This document shows positions 29,135 to 37,306 of a stretch of DNA of 64,000 nucleotides, piece after piece. The notes under the pieces were generated by a model. The model was not told where the DNA came from. It did not search any database and saw only the letters and a list, made by a program, of their open reading frames with translations. Where the stretch lies: the NCBI GenBank assembly GCA_016713905.1, contig JADJOE010000003.1, positions 1,860,001 to 1,924,000 on the forward strand, given 5' to 3'. Made by a program: the position numbers and the translations under genes. Numbering within the stretch: position 1 is the first letter of the stretch; each line of letters opens with the position of its first letter. The stretch is from Candidatus Vicinibacter proximus (GTDB taxonomy: Bacteria > Bacteroidota > Bacteroidia > Chitinophagales > Saprospiraceae).

Positions 29135-29503
29135 ATGGAAACCATAAGACAAAAACAGGTTGCTGAGTTGATTCGAAGGAATTTCAGTATGGTACTTTCT
29201 TCTGAGGGAAAGTACATTTATGAAGACGCTATGGTTACGGTTACCGGTGTTAAGATGAGTCCGGACATGAGTCTTGCTAAAATTTATGTATCCATATACA
29301 ATTATGAGAACAAACAGGAGGTGATCCTGATGATGGAAGAGCACTATGCACGTTTAAAACAGGCGATGCATCAAAGGTTGAAGAAACAGCTTCGATTGAT
29401 GCCTGAGTTTCGTTTTTACCTGGATGAAACGCTGGACGAAGTATATCGTCTGGAGGCACTGTTTAAGAAACTCCATGAAGAAAAGCAATTCGGAGAGGAG
29501 TAG
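29135..29503 (+). CDS. rbfA: 30S ribosome-binding factor RbfA
   Basis: 122 residues with the RbfA KH-like fold. It starts METIRQKQVAELIRRNFS, matching the canonical start, and contains VTVTGVKMSPDMSLAKIYVSIY and LRLMPEFRFYLDETLDEVYRLEALFKKL. RbfA helps mature the 5' end of 16S rRNA during 30S assembly, especially in the cold. In Bacteroidota it is often next to lolE-like genes, but here it is alone, with a minus-strand terminator about 300 bp downstream. Confidence 0.93.
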   Translation: METIRQKQVAELIRRNFSMVLSSEGKYIYEDAMVTVTGVKMSPDMSLAKIYVSIYNYENKQEVILMMEEHYARLKQAMHQRLKKQLRLMPEFRFYLDETLDEVYRLEALFKKLHEEKQFGEE

Positions 29504-29790
29504 GATTAATTGCTACGGTGATTTATAAAATTAGTTACATTTAGTAATCTGCTTTATTCTTATACATCATTTCAAAATGAAATTTTTTCCAAGAAAGGAT
29601 TGGTATGGAATTAAAGGCTTTTACCTTAAAAAAAATAACTTACACTGCCATGCCCTTAACTTATATTTCAATTTTCGATTCATATCCATGTTGAAAAATT
29701 GAAGGAGTAGTCATTATCCAGGCATTGTCAACAGAACTTTGTGTAATGATTAAAATCTGAAAATTCTATCAAGAAAAATGAATTACTTAG
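29504..29790. other. Gene-free stretch between rbfA and the anti-sigma operon terminator
   Basis: This A+T-rich stretch, and the further 96 bp after the hairpin up to 29916, hold no ORF with coding character and no recognisable RNA gene. Confidence 0.55.
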
Positions 29791-29820
29791 AAAAAAAATG
29801 ATCCCCATAATTGGGGATCA
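29791..29820 (-). terminator. Rho-independent terminator of the sigma/anti-sigma operon
   Basis: A perfect 9-bp stem TGATCCCCA / TGGGGATCA with a 4-nt loop at 29799-29820. On the minus strand it is followed by eight T, so it ends transcripts coming from the gene at 29917. Confidence 0.85.
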
Positions 29821-29916
29821 CACATACTACCCTAAATTTAGAAAAATGATTAGTTAGTTCTTCAAACAAGTCTTTGAAAATTGACTTGAGATATTTCTTT
29901 GTTGTTCATCCAGAAA

Positions 29917-31470
29917 TTATAAACGTTTAAGTATTCCAAAACTCCACAACAACTGATTGTATTTGTCGGCGTTTGGACCGAATCCATTTTGGTTCAGCAT
30001 TCTTTTAAACTGGACATTTGTAAATACATTCATGTCCGGTCTTAAAGCATAGGTTAATCTCGAACCCAAAATTAAATTAGCAAATGAATTGTCACTAAAA
30101 CTATCATCCTGGGTAAGTCCATGAATGTAAGATTTGTTATCCAGCAAAGATTCTTTTGGAATATTTGAGATGCCCTGGGTTGAATTTTTATCGGCAGTTT
30201 CTTTTACAAAATCAAAACGGGTATCCACACAAGCTGTAATGGACATTCCTCCCGAAGAACTCAGTTCCCAAGGTCCTGACTTCATCCACTTAAGATGGAT
30301 GAGTACCGGAAGATCGATGAGTGAATAATTAGCCTGAACAAATCGCTTTTGGAAGTAGCCTGTTACCAGATTTCCATAAATATTTTTGATACCCGGTTTG
30401 TTGCTTAGAAATGCATAAGTGACTCCTGTTTCCAGCAGCCACCTTTGATGATCGAAGAGGACTGATAATCCTCCGACATAAGCCGAGCCAATCGAATTCC
30501 TGGATGCCAGGTTCAAATGGACATCTTTGGGTGTCGCAATAAAATTTATGCCTCCTCCTGCTGATCCCTGAATCCAATAAGTGGTGGATAGATCTTTCGA
30601 GGTTTTTATCATTTTCGGGATCTCAACGCTGAGTGGTAAGCTAAGGAATGAAATACCTGCTGGATTTAATTTTTCCGGCAAGAGATCGAGCTGGATACCT
30701 TCCCGTGGAATTATGTTTTCCTTCGGTTCAGCGTCTGGGGATTCTATTGGTGTATTAGAATTATGATCTTGCAGCGGTCGTGCTTCTGTTTCTACTTCTG
30801 TTGCAGGCTTTGATTTGGAAGATTCTTCCATGTTGCCGGTTGAAGAAAGTGGAACGGAATTTTTGGTTTCCAAACTTGTTTTTACGTTTGCAGGGTTAGA
30901 ATTTGTTTTTGCCAAATCCATCGTTTTGGTGTCCCCATTTGCGGACATTTTTTTCTTAGGAAGGCTGCTTGTTTTTCCGTTGAATGATTTGGTAATTTTA
31001 GAAATGGAATTCTTCTCCGCGACAGAATTATTGCCTGATTCTTTTACTGCAATACTTGCGGATTGATTTGAAAGTAAAGATTCCAAATTTGATGGAGCAT
31101 CGGAATTCAACGCAATTTTATTTTTATCCGAACGGTAATTGATCACTTCCGGAACAACAATTCCATTGACAGTCCAAATAAGAAGTAAAATGATGACCGC
31201 TTCCAACACCCTGGTGGTAAGAATTCTACGTCGTCGTTCCCTGAAAATGATTTGTTTCTGATGGTAGGCTTGCCATTCAGCACCCGGAATGTGTTTCTCT
31301 GCAGCCTTTAATTTTTCACGTATGGATTGATCAAAATTTTGATTGGCTTTATCGGCCTCCTGCAACCGGCTTTTCATTGCAGACCAATCAGGTTTTACAT
31401 CTTTTGGTGTGTATTGATTTAAACTTTCTTTGATCCACTGATCAAACTGGTTATTTTCCATGGTCCACAT
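29917..31470 (-). CDS. Probable anti-sigma factor with outer-membrane-type C-terminal domain
   Basis: 517 residues, start overlapping the ECF sigma gene by 20 nt. Residues 1-90 are polar and helical, as expected for a cytoplasmic sigma-binding region; one membrane helix follows (VLEAVIILLLIWTVNGIVV, about 88-107). A low-complexity Ser/Asn/Lys-rich periplasmic linker spans about 110-260. The last 230 residues have alternating hydrophobic pattern with aromatic ends (GGGINFIATP, YALRPDMNVFTNVQFKRM), like a small beta-barrel or porin-like domain. The anti-sigma call rests mainly on the position and topology. Confidence 0.65.
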   Translation of the reverse strand: MWTMENNQFDQWIKESLNQYTPKDVKPDWSAMKSRLQEADKANQNFDQSIREKLKAAEKHIPGAEWQAYHQKQIIFRERRRRILTTRVLEAVIILLLIWTVNGIVVPEVINYRSDKNKIALNSDAPSNLESLLSNQSASIAVKESGNNSVAEKNSISKITKSFNGKTSSLPKKKMSANGDTKTMDLAKTNSNPANVKTSLETKNSVPLSSTGNMEESSKSKPATEVETEARPLQDHNSNTPIESPDAEPKENIIPREGIQLDLLPEKLNPAGISFLSLPLSVEIPKMIKTSKDLSTTYWIQGSAGGGINFIATPKDVHLNLASRNSIGSAYVGGLSVLFDHQRWLLETGVTYAFLSNKPGIKNIYGNLVTGYFQKRFVQANYSLIDLPVLIHLKWMKSGPWELSSSGGMSITACVDTRFDFVKETADKNSTQGISNIPKESLLDNKSYIHGLTQDDSFSDNSFANLILGSRLTYALRPDMNVFTNVQFKRMLNQNGFGPNADKYNQLLWSFGILKRL

Positions 31471-32003
31471 TTAAGAGTTCTCTAAGTTTTTGCCTTGCTT
31501 TGACCAGGTTTGATCGTGATGTACTTTCTGTGATGCCAAGGATGTCCGATATTTCTTTATGTGAATAACCTTCGATGATGTAGAGGTTAAACACGGATCT
31601 GTAGGTAAGAGATAGTTTTTGTACGGCCTTCATTACTTCCTCCAGGGTGAGTGCATCAATTGGACTGGAAGAACCATGGTTCATGTGTTGTGCTTCATCC
31701 AGATCGGCTGTTTGACGCCTGCTTTTAGATCTGTAATAATCTATGCTGGTATTCACCACAATGCGTCTCATCCAGGCAGTCAGTGAAGTATTCGGTTCAT
31801 AAGAACCTATGTTGGTGAAGATCTTGAAAAACCCATCGTGCAATATGTCGAGTGCATCGTCCTGATTGGCAGCATATCGCATACAGACGACCAGCAAATT
31901 TCTGTAGTTGTCTTCATAGATTTTTTGCTGAGCCCTCTTCCTTTCTGATACAGGCTTGTATCAGTTCGGATTCAGAAGATAATATGCTTAGGCTAATGTC
32001 CAT
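31451..32003 (-). CDS. ECF-type RNA polymerase sigma factor (frameshifted as given)
   Basis: From the ATG at 32003 the frame reads MDISLSILSSESELIQACIRKEE, the classic ECF sigma N-terminus, then breaks. The -1 frame continues AQQKIYEDNYRNLLVVCMRYA with region 2 (DALDILHDGFFKIFTNI) and region 4 (EVMKAVQKLSLTYRSVF, HKEISDILGITESTSRSNL). Removing one base of the GGG run (plus-strand 31933-31935) restores one frame of about 184 residues. This is probably a sequencing indel. It is followed by its presumed anti-sigma gene, overlapping. ECF factors of this kind answer envelope signals. Confidence 0.85.
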
Positions 32004-32306
32004 AAAGTATGGCTAAAATAATTTAACAGGATAACGCAGGATGTAAACATTTCGCTGCCTAAGGTAACACAAATAGAGTGTTAAATATTTTCATCCTCAA
32101 GGAAATTAATCCTTCAAAAGAATTTTGAGGGTAGGTTAAATCCACTTTTAACAGTGCTGAATTCAATTTTGAACAATTATTCAAACATATTGAGAACCAG
32201 TTGCAAGAATTTATGTTTGGTAAATGAGATTATTATTAGATTTTGGTTGACAGGGAGACAGAGTTCAGAAGGATTTAATTCAAAATCCAGGAGAGAAAGT
32301 AGATTG

Positions 32307-32344
32307 AAAAAGGCCTGACGAATTTCAAATTCGCCAGGCTTTTT
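32307..32344. terminator. Long orphan hairpin, terminator-like in both directions
   Basis: Arms AAAAAGGCCTGACGAATTT and AAATTCGCCAGGCTTTTT pair almost completely around one base, with A and T runs at both ends, so it could terminate transcription in either direction. No annotated gene ends into it. Confidence 0.7.
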
Positions 32345-32448
32345 CGTTAAAAGACAACAAACCAATAATTTAAACATATCACATTATTTGCATATAAAAT
32401 TTGTTTGGATTCCAACGGAAGGTATTCGGGCTTGCGCTTTTGATTGAT

Positions 32449-32456
32449 TACTTTTG
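32449..32456 (+). promoter_or_regulatory. -7 promoter element of feoAB
   Basis: TACTTTTG followed by C, full match to TAnnTTTGC. Transcription would start near 32461, so translation cannot begin at the in-frame TTG at 32401; GTG 32479 or 32488 fits. Confidence 0.5.
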
Positions 32457-32478
32457 CCTTTCCAAATTTGAATTTAGC

Positions 32479-32694
32479 GTGCAGAGAGTGATACATTCGA
32501 TTTTACATGAAGCTCTGGCCTTAAGGCTCCTGACACTGGGCATCTATCCCGGTAAAAAAATCGAATTGATTCGCCAGGCGCCTTTCAGGGGTGCGTGTTA
32601 TGTACAGGTAGATGACTCTGTGTATGTGCTAAGAAAGGAAGAATGGGATGCTATTGTATTTCAGGAAATCAACCCTAAAGATGGCATCTCCTAA
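32479..32694 (+). CDS. feoA: Ferrous iron transport protein FeoA
   Basis: 71 residues from GTG 32479, the usual FeoA length. SH3-like fold with LRLLTLGIYPGKKIELIRQAPFRGACYVQV and VYVLRKEEWDAIVF, matching FeoA closely. FeoA is a small cytoplasmic partner of FeoB. Its frame is open further upstream to 32401, but that part precedes the promoter element. It overlaps feoB by 14 nt. Confidence 0.85.
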   Translation: MQRVIHSILHEALALRLLTLGIYPGKKIELIRQAPFRGACYVQVDDSVYVLRKEEWDAIVFQEINPKDGIS

Positions 32695-34780
32695 AATTGC
32701 ATTTGTCGGCAATCCCAATTGTGGAAAATCCAGTTTGTTCAATTTGCTCACTGGATTGAATCAAAAGGTTGGAAATTTTCCGGGTGTAACGGTGGATGGT
32801 AAAAATGCACATTACAAAAGTGCGATCGGACATAGCCTCGAACTCATTGATCTTCCGGGCGCTTATAGTCTTTATCCGATCTCGATGGACGAATCCATCC
32901 TTTCCAGGGCATTGATTTACACATCCGATCCAAATCATCCGGATGCCGTGATTTATGTAGCAGACATCCGTTTTTTGGACAAGCAACTGATGTTGCTGAC
33001 CCAGGTGCTGGACCTTGGATTACCTGTTTTAATTTGTCTGACCAACACAGATCTTTATCCAACTCCCATGGCCGATGCCTGGGTTCGCTTATTGGAAGAA
33101 AAGACACGTTGTACAGTGATTCCCATCAGCAACCGTACAAAACAAAATATTGAATTGGTCCGCGCGCAGGTAGATTCCTATGCGCAAAATCCCATCTACG
33201 GAAATAAAGCAGATTCGTTTTACAAGTTGGATCAGGAATCCATATCCATGCTGCCAATTCTGGAAACCAATAAAAGCGAGAAAGACAATTATGTGACCTA
33301 TCTGAAATCCCACCCATCTTTAAATGGTGATCAAAAAACACCCTTGTTTACCGTTTCAGAATCCATACAACGCCAGATACAAGAGACCCTGAGTCGTTAC
33401 CGATTAATCGAAGAATGGAATAGCCGGATCCAACAAGCTAACACCGACCAAACGGGTAGCTCCAAAACCCGCATCAGCTTCACCAAAAAAATAGATGCTG
33501 TGCTGACCCATCCCTGGTGGGGCATGTTCATTTTTTTGGCGGTGGTCTTTCTGATGTTTCAAATGATTTTCAGTTTTGCCAGTTTTCCGATGGATGCCAT
33601 TGATTATACATTTGCGTTAATGGCAGACCAGCTGGATCAATTCTTACCTGAAGCCTGGTGGTCTGATTTGTTGATTCAGGGCATCTTACCGGGACTTGCG
33701 GGCGTGCTGGTTTTTATTCCACAGATAGCGTTGCTTTTTATGGTTTTGTCCTTGCTGGAAGAAGTGGGATATATGGCCAGAGTGGTTTACCTGCTCGATC
33801 ATATTCTGGTAAAATTCGGACTGAACGGCAGATCCGTTATGGGATTGATCTCCGGAGGCGCCTGTGCGATTCCCGCCATCATGTCGACCCGCAGCATCAG
33901 CAACCCGCGAGAACGGCTCATGACTTCATTTGTCATTCCGTTGATTCCTTGTTCGGCGAGGATTCCTGTGTATGCTGCATTGATTGGATTTATCGTACCC
34001 ACACAATATTATTTCGGGATCCTGAATCTTCAGGGACTCGTCTTTATGGGTTTGTATTTTATTGGGATAGGCATGGCGCTGATCACTGCGTGGATCATTC
34101 ATAAATTCAGCAGGCGAGAAGAAAAAAGTATTCTTGCCATGCCGCTGCCGACTTATCAGTGGCCACAATTGACACAGGTAGTCCTGGTGGTGCTGGACAA
34201 GATAAAGAGTTTTGTGATAGAAGCAGGAAAAGTGATTTTCATGATCTCCATCGTACTGTGGTTTCTGGCAAGTTTTTCCTTTCCCGGCGAACAAGAAAGG
34301 ACAAGATCAGAAGCCAGTGCGGAAGCCTTGAAATTAAATATGTCGGCAGATGAAACAGATCATTATGTGGCAGCACAGATGTTGGAACATTCCTTTGCCG
34401 GCAAGATTGGAAAAAGTATTGAACCCGTTATAGCCCCGCTTGGATTTGACTGGAAGATAGGGATAGCACTGATTACTTCATTTGCTGCGAGGGAAGTATT
34501 TGTAGGGACCATGAGTACCATCTACAGTTTGGGGCCGGACTCAGATGTCAGCACCCTCAGAGATAAAATGGCCCTGGAAAAAGCACCGGACGGCTCTAAG
34601 TTTTACAGTCCGAAAAGATCCCTTTCGCTGGTGTTGTTTTATGCTTTTGCCATGCAATGCATGAGCACATTGGCAGTAATGAAACGGGAAACAGGCAAGT
34701 GGAAGTGGGCGCTGATTCAATTCTTTTACATGGGGGCGCTGGCCTACCTCAGCAGTCTGCTGGTATTCCAATTTTTATAG
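32681..34780 (+). CDS. feoB: Ferrous iron transporter FeoB
   Basis: About 699 residues from ATG 32681. N-terminal GTPase: G1 GNPNCGKSS, switch region GNFPGVTVDGK, G3 DLPGAYSL, G4 as TNTD. A helical GDI-like region follows, then two Gate domains with the conserved cysteines in GGACAIPAIMSTRSI and PLIPCSARIPVY. It imports Fe2+ across the cytoplasmic membrane. It starts within feoA, so the two are translationally coupled. No Fur box was recognised. No frame breaks. Confidence 0.95.
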   Translation: MASPKIAFVGNPNCGKSSLFNLLTGLNQKVGNFPGVTVDGKNAHYKSAIGHSLELIDLPGAYSLYPISMDESILSRALIYTSDPNHPDAVIYVADIRFLDKQLMLLTQVLDLGLPVLICLTNTDLYPTPMADAWVRLLEEKTRCTVIPISNRTKQNIELVRAQVDSYAQNPIYGNKADSFYKLDQESISMLPILETNKSEKDNYVTYLKSHPSLNGDQKTPLFTVSESIQRQIQETLSRYRLIEEWNSRIQQANTDQTGSSKTRISFTKKIDAVLTHPWWGMFIFLAVVFLMFQMIFSFASFPMDAIDYTFALMADQLDQFLPEAWWSDLLIQGILPGLAGVLVFIPQIALLFMVLSLLEEVGYMARVVYLLDHILVKFGLNGRSVMGLISGGACAIPAIMSTRSISNPRERLMTSFVIPLIPCSARIPVYAALIGFIVPTQYYFGILNLQGLVFMGLYFIGIGMALITAWIIHKFSRREEKSILAMPLPTYQWPQLTQVVLVVLDKIKSFVIEAGKVIFMISIVLWFLASFSFPGEQERTRSEASAEALKLNMSADETDHYVAAQMLEHSFAGKIGKSIEPVIAPLGFDWKIGIALITSFAAREVFVGTMSTIYSLGPDSDVSTLRDKMALEKAPDGSKFYSPKRSLSLVLFYAFAMQCMSTLAVMKRETGKWKWALIQFFYMGALAYLSSLLVFQFL

Positions 34781-34786
34781 ACCTTC

Positions 34787-35209
34787 TTAAAACGAGGGCT
34801 CTACTTTGTAGACAATGTATTTAGTCTCCCCGATGAAGAAAATTTTTACATATTTTTCCTTGTAAAACAAGGTCACTTTTTGCCCACTTTCAGAGGCTTT
34901 TCGGACCTGATCAGCAACATAGCCATCACTTACCGAAAATATCCAAACGTTGTCCACCGGACGATTGGTACCCGTGGCGCCACCAAAGAAACCAAAATTC
35001 AATTCCCCCTCAAAGGTTTTAAACACATATCCCTTGCGGCTTATCTTGGTCACGTAACCCGTCCTTGAACCATCGCTGTAATTGGCCAAGAGGATGAAGG
35101 CAATAAACGCAATAAACATTACAAGGGCGAAGATCATCAGCCTCCTGAACCATTTTACTGTGGTTTTTCCCGCTTGTTTCAAATTTTCTTTTACACTCAG
35201 TTCGTCCAT
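34787..35209 (-). CDS. Conserved single-pass membrane protein of unknown function
   Basis: 140 residues with one membrane helix (MIFALVMFIAFIAFILLANY, about 25-44) and a short cytoplasmic N-terminus. The outer part contains YSDGSRTGYVTKISRKGYVFKTFEGELNFGFFGG, a pattern I recognise from small Bacteroidota membrane proteins that are often misannotated as 6-phosphogluconate dehydrogenase. No enzyme motif is seen. Its stop lies 6 nt from the end of feoB, so the genes converge. Confidence 0.65.
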   Translation of the reverse strand: MDELSVKENLKQAGKTTVKWFRRLMIFALVMFIAFIAFILLANYSDGSRTGYVTKISRKGYVFKTFEGELNFGFFGGATGTNRPVDNVWIFSVSDGYVADQVRKASESGQKVTLFYKEKYVKIFFIGETKYIVYKVEPSF

Positions 35210-35268
35210 AATGCAAAGCTAGTTAGAAATAATAATTGGTTTTGAATCGATTTGCACCTTAATCAACA

Positions 35269-35276
35269 TAGATTTG
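35269..35276 (+). promoter_or_regulatory. -7 promoter element of mnmE
   Basis: TAGATTTG matches TAnnTTTG. It ends 17 nt before the TTG start at 35294. Confidence 0.4.
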
Positions 35277-35293
35277 TGTAACAAAATTCCATT

Positions 35294-36682
35294 TTGGATT
35301 ATAATAATTCTAATACCACCATTGCAGCCATCGCCACACCGGAAGGGGTCGGCGCTGTCGGACTGATCCGGCTTTCAGGACCGGAAGCAATTAACATTGC
35401 AGACCGGATTTTTAAAGGAAAGAAATTATCCCAACAGAAAAGTCATTCTGCTCATCTGGGAAAGATCCTTGACGAACAATCAAACACGCTGGATGAAGTG
35501 CTGGCGACCGTGTTTGTGGGTCCCCATTCCTATACCGGGGAACATGTGGTGGAGTTTTCCTGTCATGGATCTTCCTATCTGCTCAAAGAGATACTGGAAC
35601 TCCTCCTGCGTCAGGGTGCCGTAATGGCCAAGCCGGGAGAATTCACCCAGCGGGCATTTCTTAATGGCAAGCTGGATCTTTCTCAGGCCGAGGCTGTGGC
35701 AGATCTGATCGCTTCAGAATCACAAGCGGCGCATCGTCTTGCCATGAGTCAATTGAAAGGCGGCATAAAAAACGAAATCGGAGAACTCAGATCGCAGCTT
35801 TTAAATTTTGCCAGTCTGATCGAATTGGAGCTGGATTTTGCCGAAGAGGATGTGGAGTTTGCAGACCGAACTCAATTCAAAAAATTGTTGCATGCTGCAT
35901 TGGATAAAATAGATACGCTGAACCAAAGTTTTGTGTTGGGCAATGCTGTAAAAAATGGGATCAGCACCGTTATTGCCGGCAGGCCAAACGCAGGTAAATC
36001 TACTTTGCTCAATGCCTTACTCGAAGAAGAACGTGCAATCGTCTCAGACATCGCCGGAACAACCAGAGATACCATTGAAGAAAAAATGAACATCAACGGA
36101 GTGCTCTTTCGTTTTATAGACACTGCAGGGATCAGAGAAGCACAAGATCAAATTGAAGCGATGGGTGTGCAACGCACCATGGTAAAGATCGATGAATCCA
36201 CTGTGTTGATTTATGTCTTTGATGTGGTCAAAACTTCCAAAGAAGAGATGTGGCAGGAAGTACACAGCCTCCTTCGTCCTGATCAAAAATTACTTGTTGT
36301 AGCGAATAAAATGGATCTGAATCCCTACATCGATTATGAACATTTTATCCATAACGAAATACACAAAGAAAACATCATCGCCTGTTCAGCAAAAAATCTG
36401 ATGAACATTCCATATCTGAAAGAAAAACTTTATGAACTTGCGATCGGGGATCAAAAAATTCAAAACAACAGCATTGCCATCAATGCCCGGCATCGCCAGG
36501 CTCTTGAAGCTGCAGCAATAAATTTGAAAGAAGTACTCGCCGGCCTCGACAGCCATCTGGAAACAGACTTGCTGGCGCAATCTATCCGACAAGCACTATA
36601 CCACCTTGCAGAGATCAGCGGGCAGATATCCAATGATGAGATCCTTGGAAATATTTTTGGGAAGTTTTGTATCGGAAAGTAA
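35294..36682 (+). CDS. mnmE: tRNA uridine-5-carboxymethylaminomethyl GTPase MnmE (TrmE)
   Basis: 462 residues. The N-terminal folate-binding domain begins TTIAAIATPEGVGAVGLIRLSGP. The G domain inserted in the helical domain shows G1 GRPNAGKST, G2/G3 DIAGTTRDTIEE and DTAGI, and G4 NKMD. It ends with the invariant C-terminal FCIGK, whose Cys is required for tRNA modification. With MnmG it modifies wobble uridines. Translation starts at TTG (or an ATT one codon before). Its last codons are the integration site of the element that follows, which leaves the protein intact. Confidence 0.96.
   Translation: MDYNNSNTTIAAIATPEGVGAVGLIRLSGPEAINIADRIFKGKKLSQQKSHSAHLGKILDEQSNTLDEVLATVFVGPHSYTGEHVVEFSCHGSSYLLKEILELLLRQGAVMAKPGEFTQRAFLNGKLDLSQAEAVADLIASESQAAHRLAMSQLKGGIKNEIGELRSQLLNFASLIELELDFAEEDVEFADRTQFKKLLHAALDKIDTLNQSFVLGNAVKNGISTVIAGRPNAGKSTLLNALLEEERAIVSDIAGTTRDTIEEKMNINGVLFRFIDTAGIREAQDQIEAMGVQRTMVKIDESTVLIYVFDVVKTSKEEMWQEVHSLLRPDQKLLVVANKMDLNPYIDYEHFIHNEIHKENIIACSAKNLMNIPYLKEKLYELAIGDQKIQNNSIAINARHRQALEAAAINLKEVLAGLDSHLETDLLAQSIRQALYHLAEISGQISNDEILGNIFGKFCIGK
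36665..36682 (+). other. Putative attachment site (attL) at the 3' end of mnmE
   Basis: TTTTGTATCGGAAAGTAA encodes the last codons and stop of mnmE. It corresponds position for position to the attB used by SGI1-type genomic islands in mnmE/trmE. The integrase module starts right behind it. The other att copy would lie beyond the window, so the repeat itself is unconfirmed. Confidence 0.65.
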
Positions 36683-36748
36683 TTTACTTTCTTTTGTTTG
36701 TTAAGTGCCTGTTTTTGTTGAGTTTCAGTACACTTTTCTTTCTCTTTT

Positions 36749-36820
36749 TTGTTGCCCAACTCTACTTTTTTACTTATATTTGTTGCCCAGTTGTTGCCCA
36801 ATTGGCTATTTTGTTGCCCA
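36749..36820 (+). repeat. Four phased copies of TTGTTGCCCA
   Basis: Exact decamers start at 36749, 36780, 36791 and 36811. Their spacings of 31, 11 and 20 bp are close to whole numbers of helical turns, placing all copies on one DNA face. The complement carries GCAACA, the same core found in the second array downstream. Likely protein-binding sites (integrase arm sites or an operator). Confidence 0.8.
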
Positions 36821-36853
36821 CATATCAGTTTGATGGAAGTCAGGCGAAATAAT

Positions 36854-36899
36854 GCACCAAGTAGCACCACCCAGCAACATACTGCAACAAGTAGCAACA
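36854..36899 (+). repeat. Five GCAmCA hexamers spaced exactly 10 bp
   Basis: GCACCA at 36854 and 36864 and GCAACA at 36874, 36884 and 36894, each 10 bp apart, ending just before the ATG at 36901. They carry the core of the upstream TTGTTGCCCA repeats in opposite orientation. Position suggests an operator for the HTH gene. Confidence 0.8.
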
Positions 36900-36900
36900 A

Positions 36901-37299
36901 ATGAGTAGTACAATTAAACTTCCTAAATTCTGTAATCATTGTGGTAAGGCTTTCATAGCCCAAAAGACCACAACGAAGTATTGTGGCCATAAATGCAACA
37001 GTGCAGCCTACAAGAAAACCAAACGAGAAGAAAAAGTAAACGCAGAATTTAAGAACCAACAAAGCAAAATTGTTTCCGCTTCTCCAGTAGTTGCTACTGA
37101 AACCCTATCCAACCCGATAGCAGGTAATCACACTAATTTAAGAGAGAAAGAATTTTTAAGCATACTGGAAGTTGCTACCCTTTTGGGTGCAAGCAGATGG
37201 ACCATTCAACGGATGATAAAAAGTAATCGTTTGCCGGTGGCAAAGCTGGGCAGTCGTACCATCATCAAAAGGGCTTCAATTGATAATTTATTTAACTGA
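36901..37299 (+). CDS. Zinc-finger plus excisionase-type HTH protein
   Basis: 132 residues. The N-terminal third is a four-cysteine zinc finger (CNHCGKAF, then KYCGHKCNSAAYKK), typical of Bacteroidota mobile-element proteins. After a flexible linker, the C-terminal half is an HTH_17/MerR-like domain (LSILEVATLLGASRWTIQRMIKSNRLPVAKLG). Such proteins act as excisionases or local regulators for the adjoining integrase. The phased hexamer repeats lie directly upstream. It ends just before the integrase ATG at 37307. Confidence 0.8.
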   Translation: MSSTIKLPKFCNHCGKAFIAQKTTTKYCGHKCNSAAYKKTKREEKVNAEFKNQQSKIVSASPVVATETLSNPIAGNHTNLREKEFLSILEVATLLGASRWTIQRMIKSNRLPVAKLGSRTIIKRASIDNLFN

Positions 37300-37306
37300 T
37301 AAGAAA

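Larger units (their letters stand above)
32004..32478. other. 475-bp gap between the divergent sigma and feoAB genes
   Basis: It contains an orphan terminator-like hairpin (32307-32344) and the feoA promoter element (32449-32456). No ORF in it looks coding. Confidence 0.55.

Noticed and set aside
36460..37062. 200-residue minus-strand ORF crossing the mnmE/element boundary
   Set aside because: It is antisense to mnmE and to the zinc-finger gene, both of which have clear family motifs. Its composition is low complexity.
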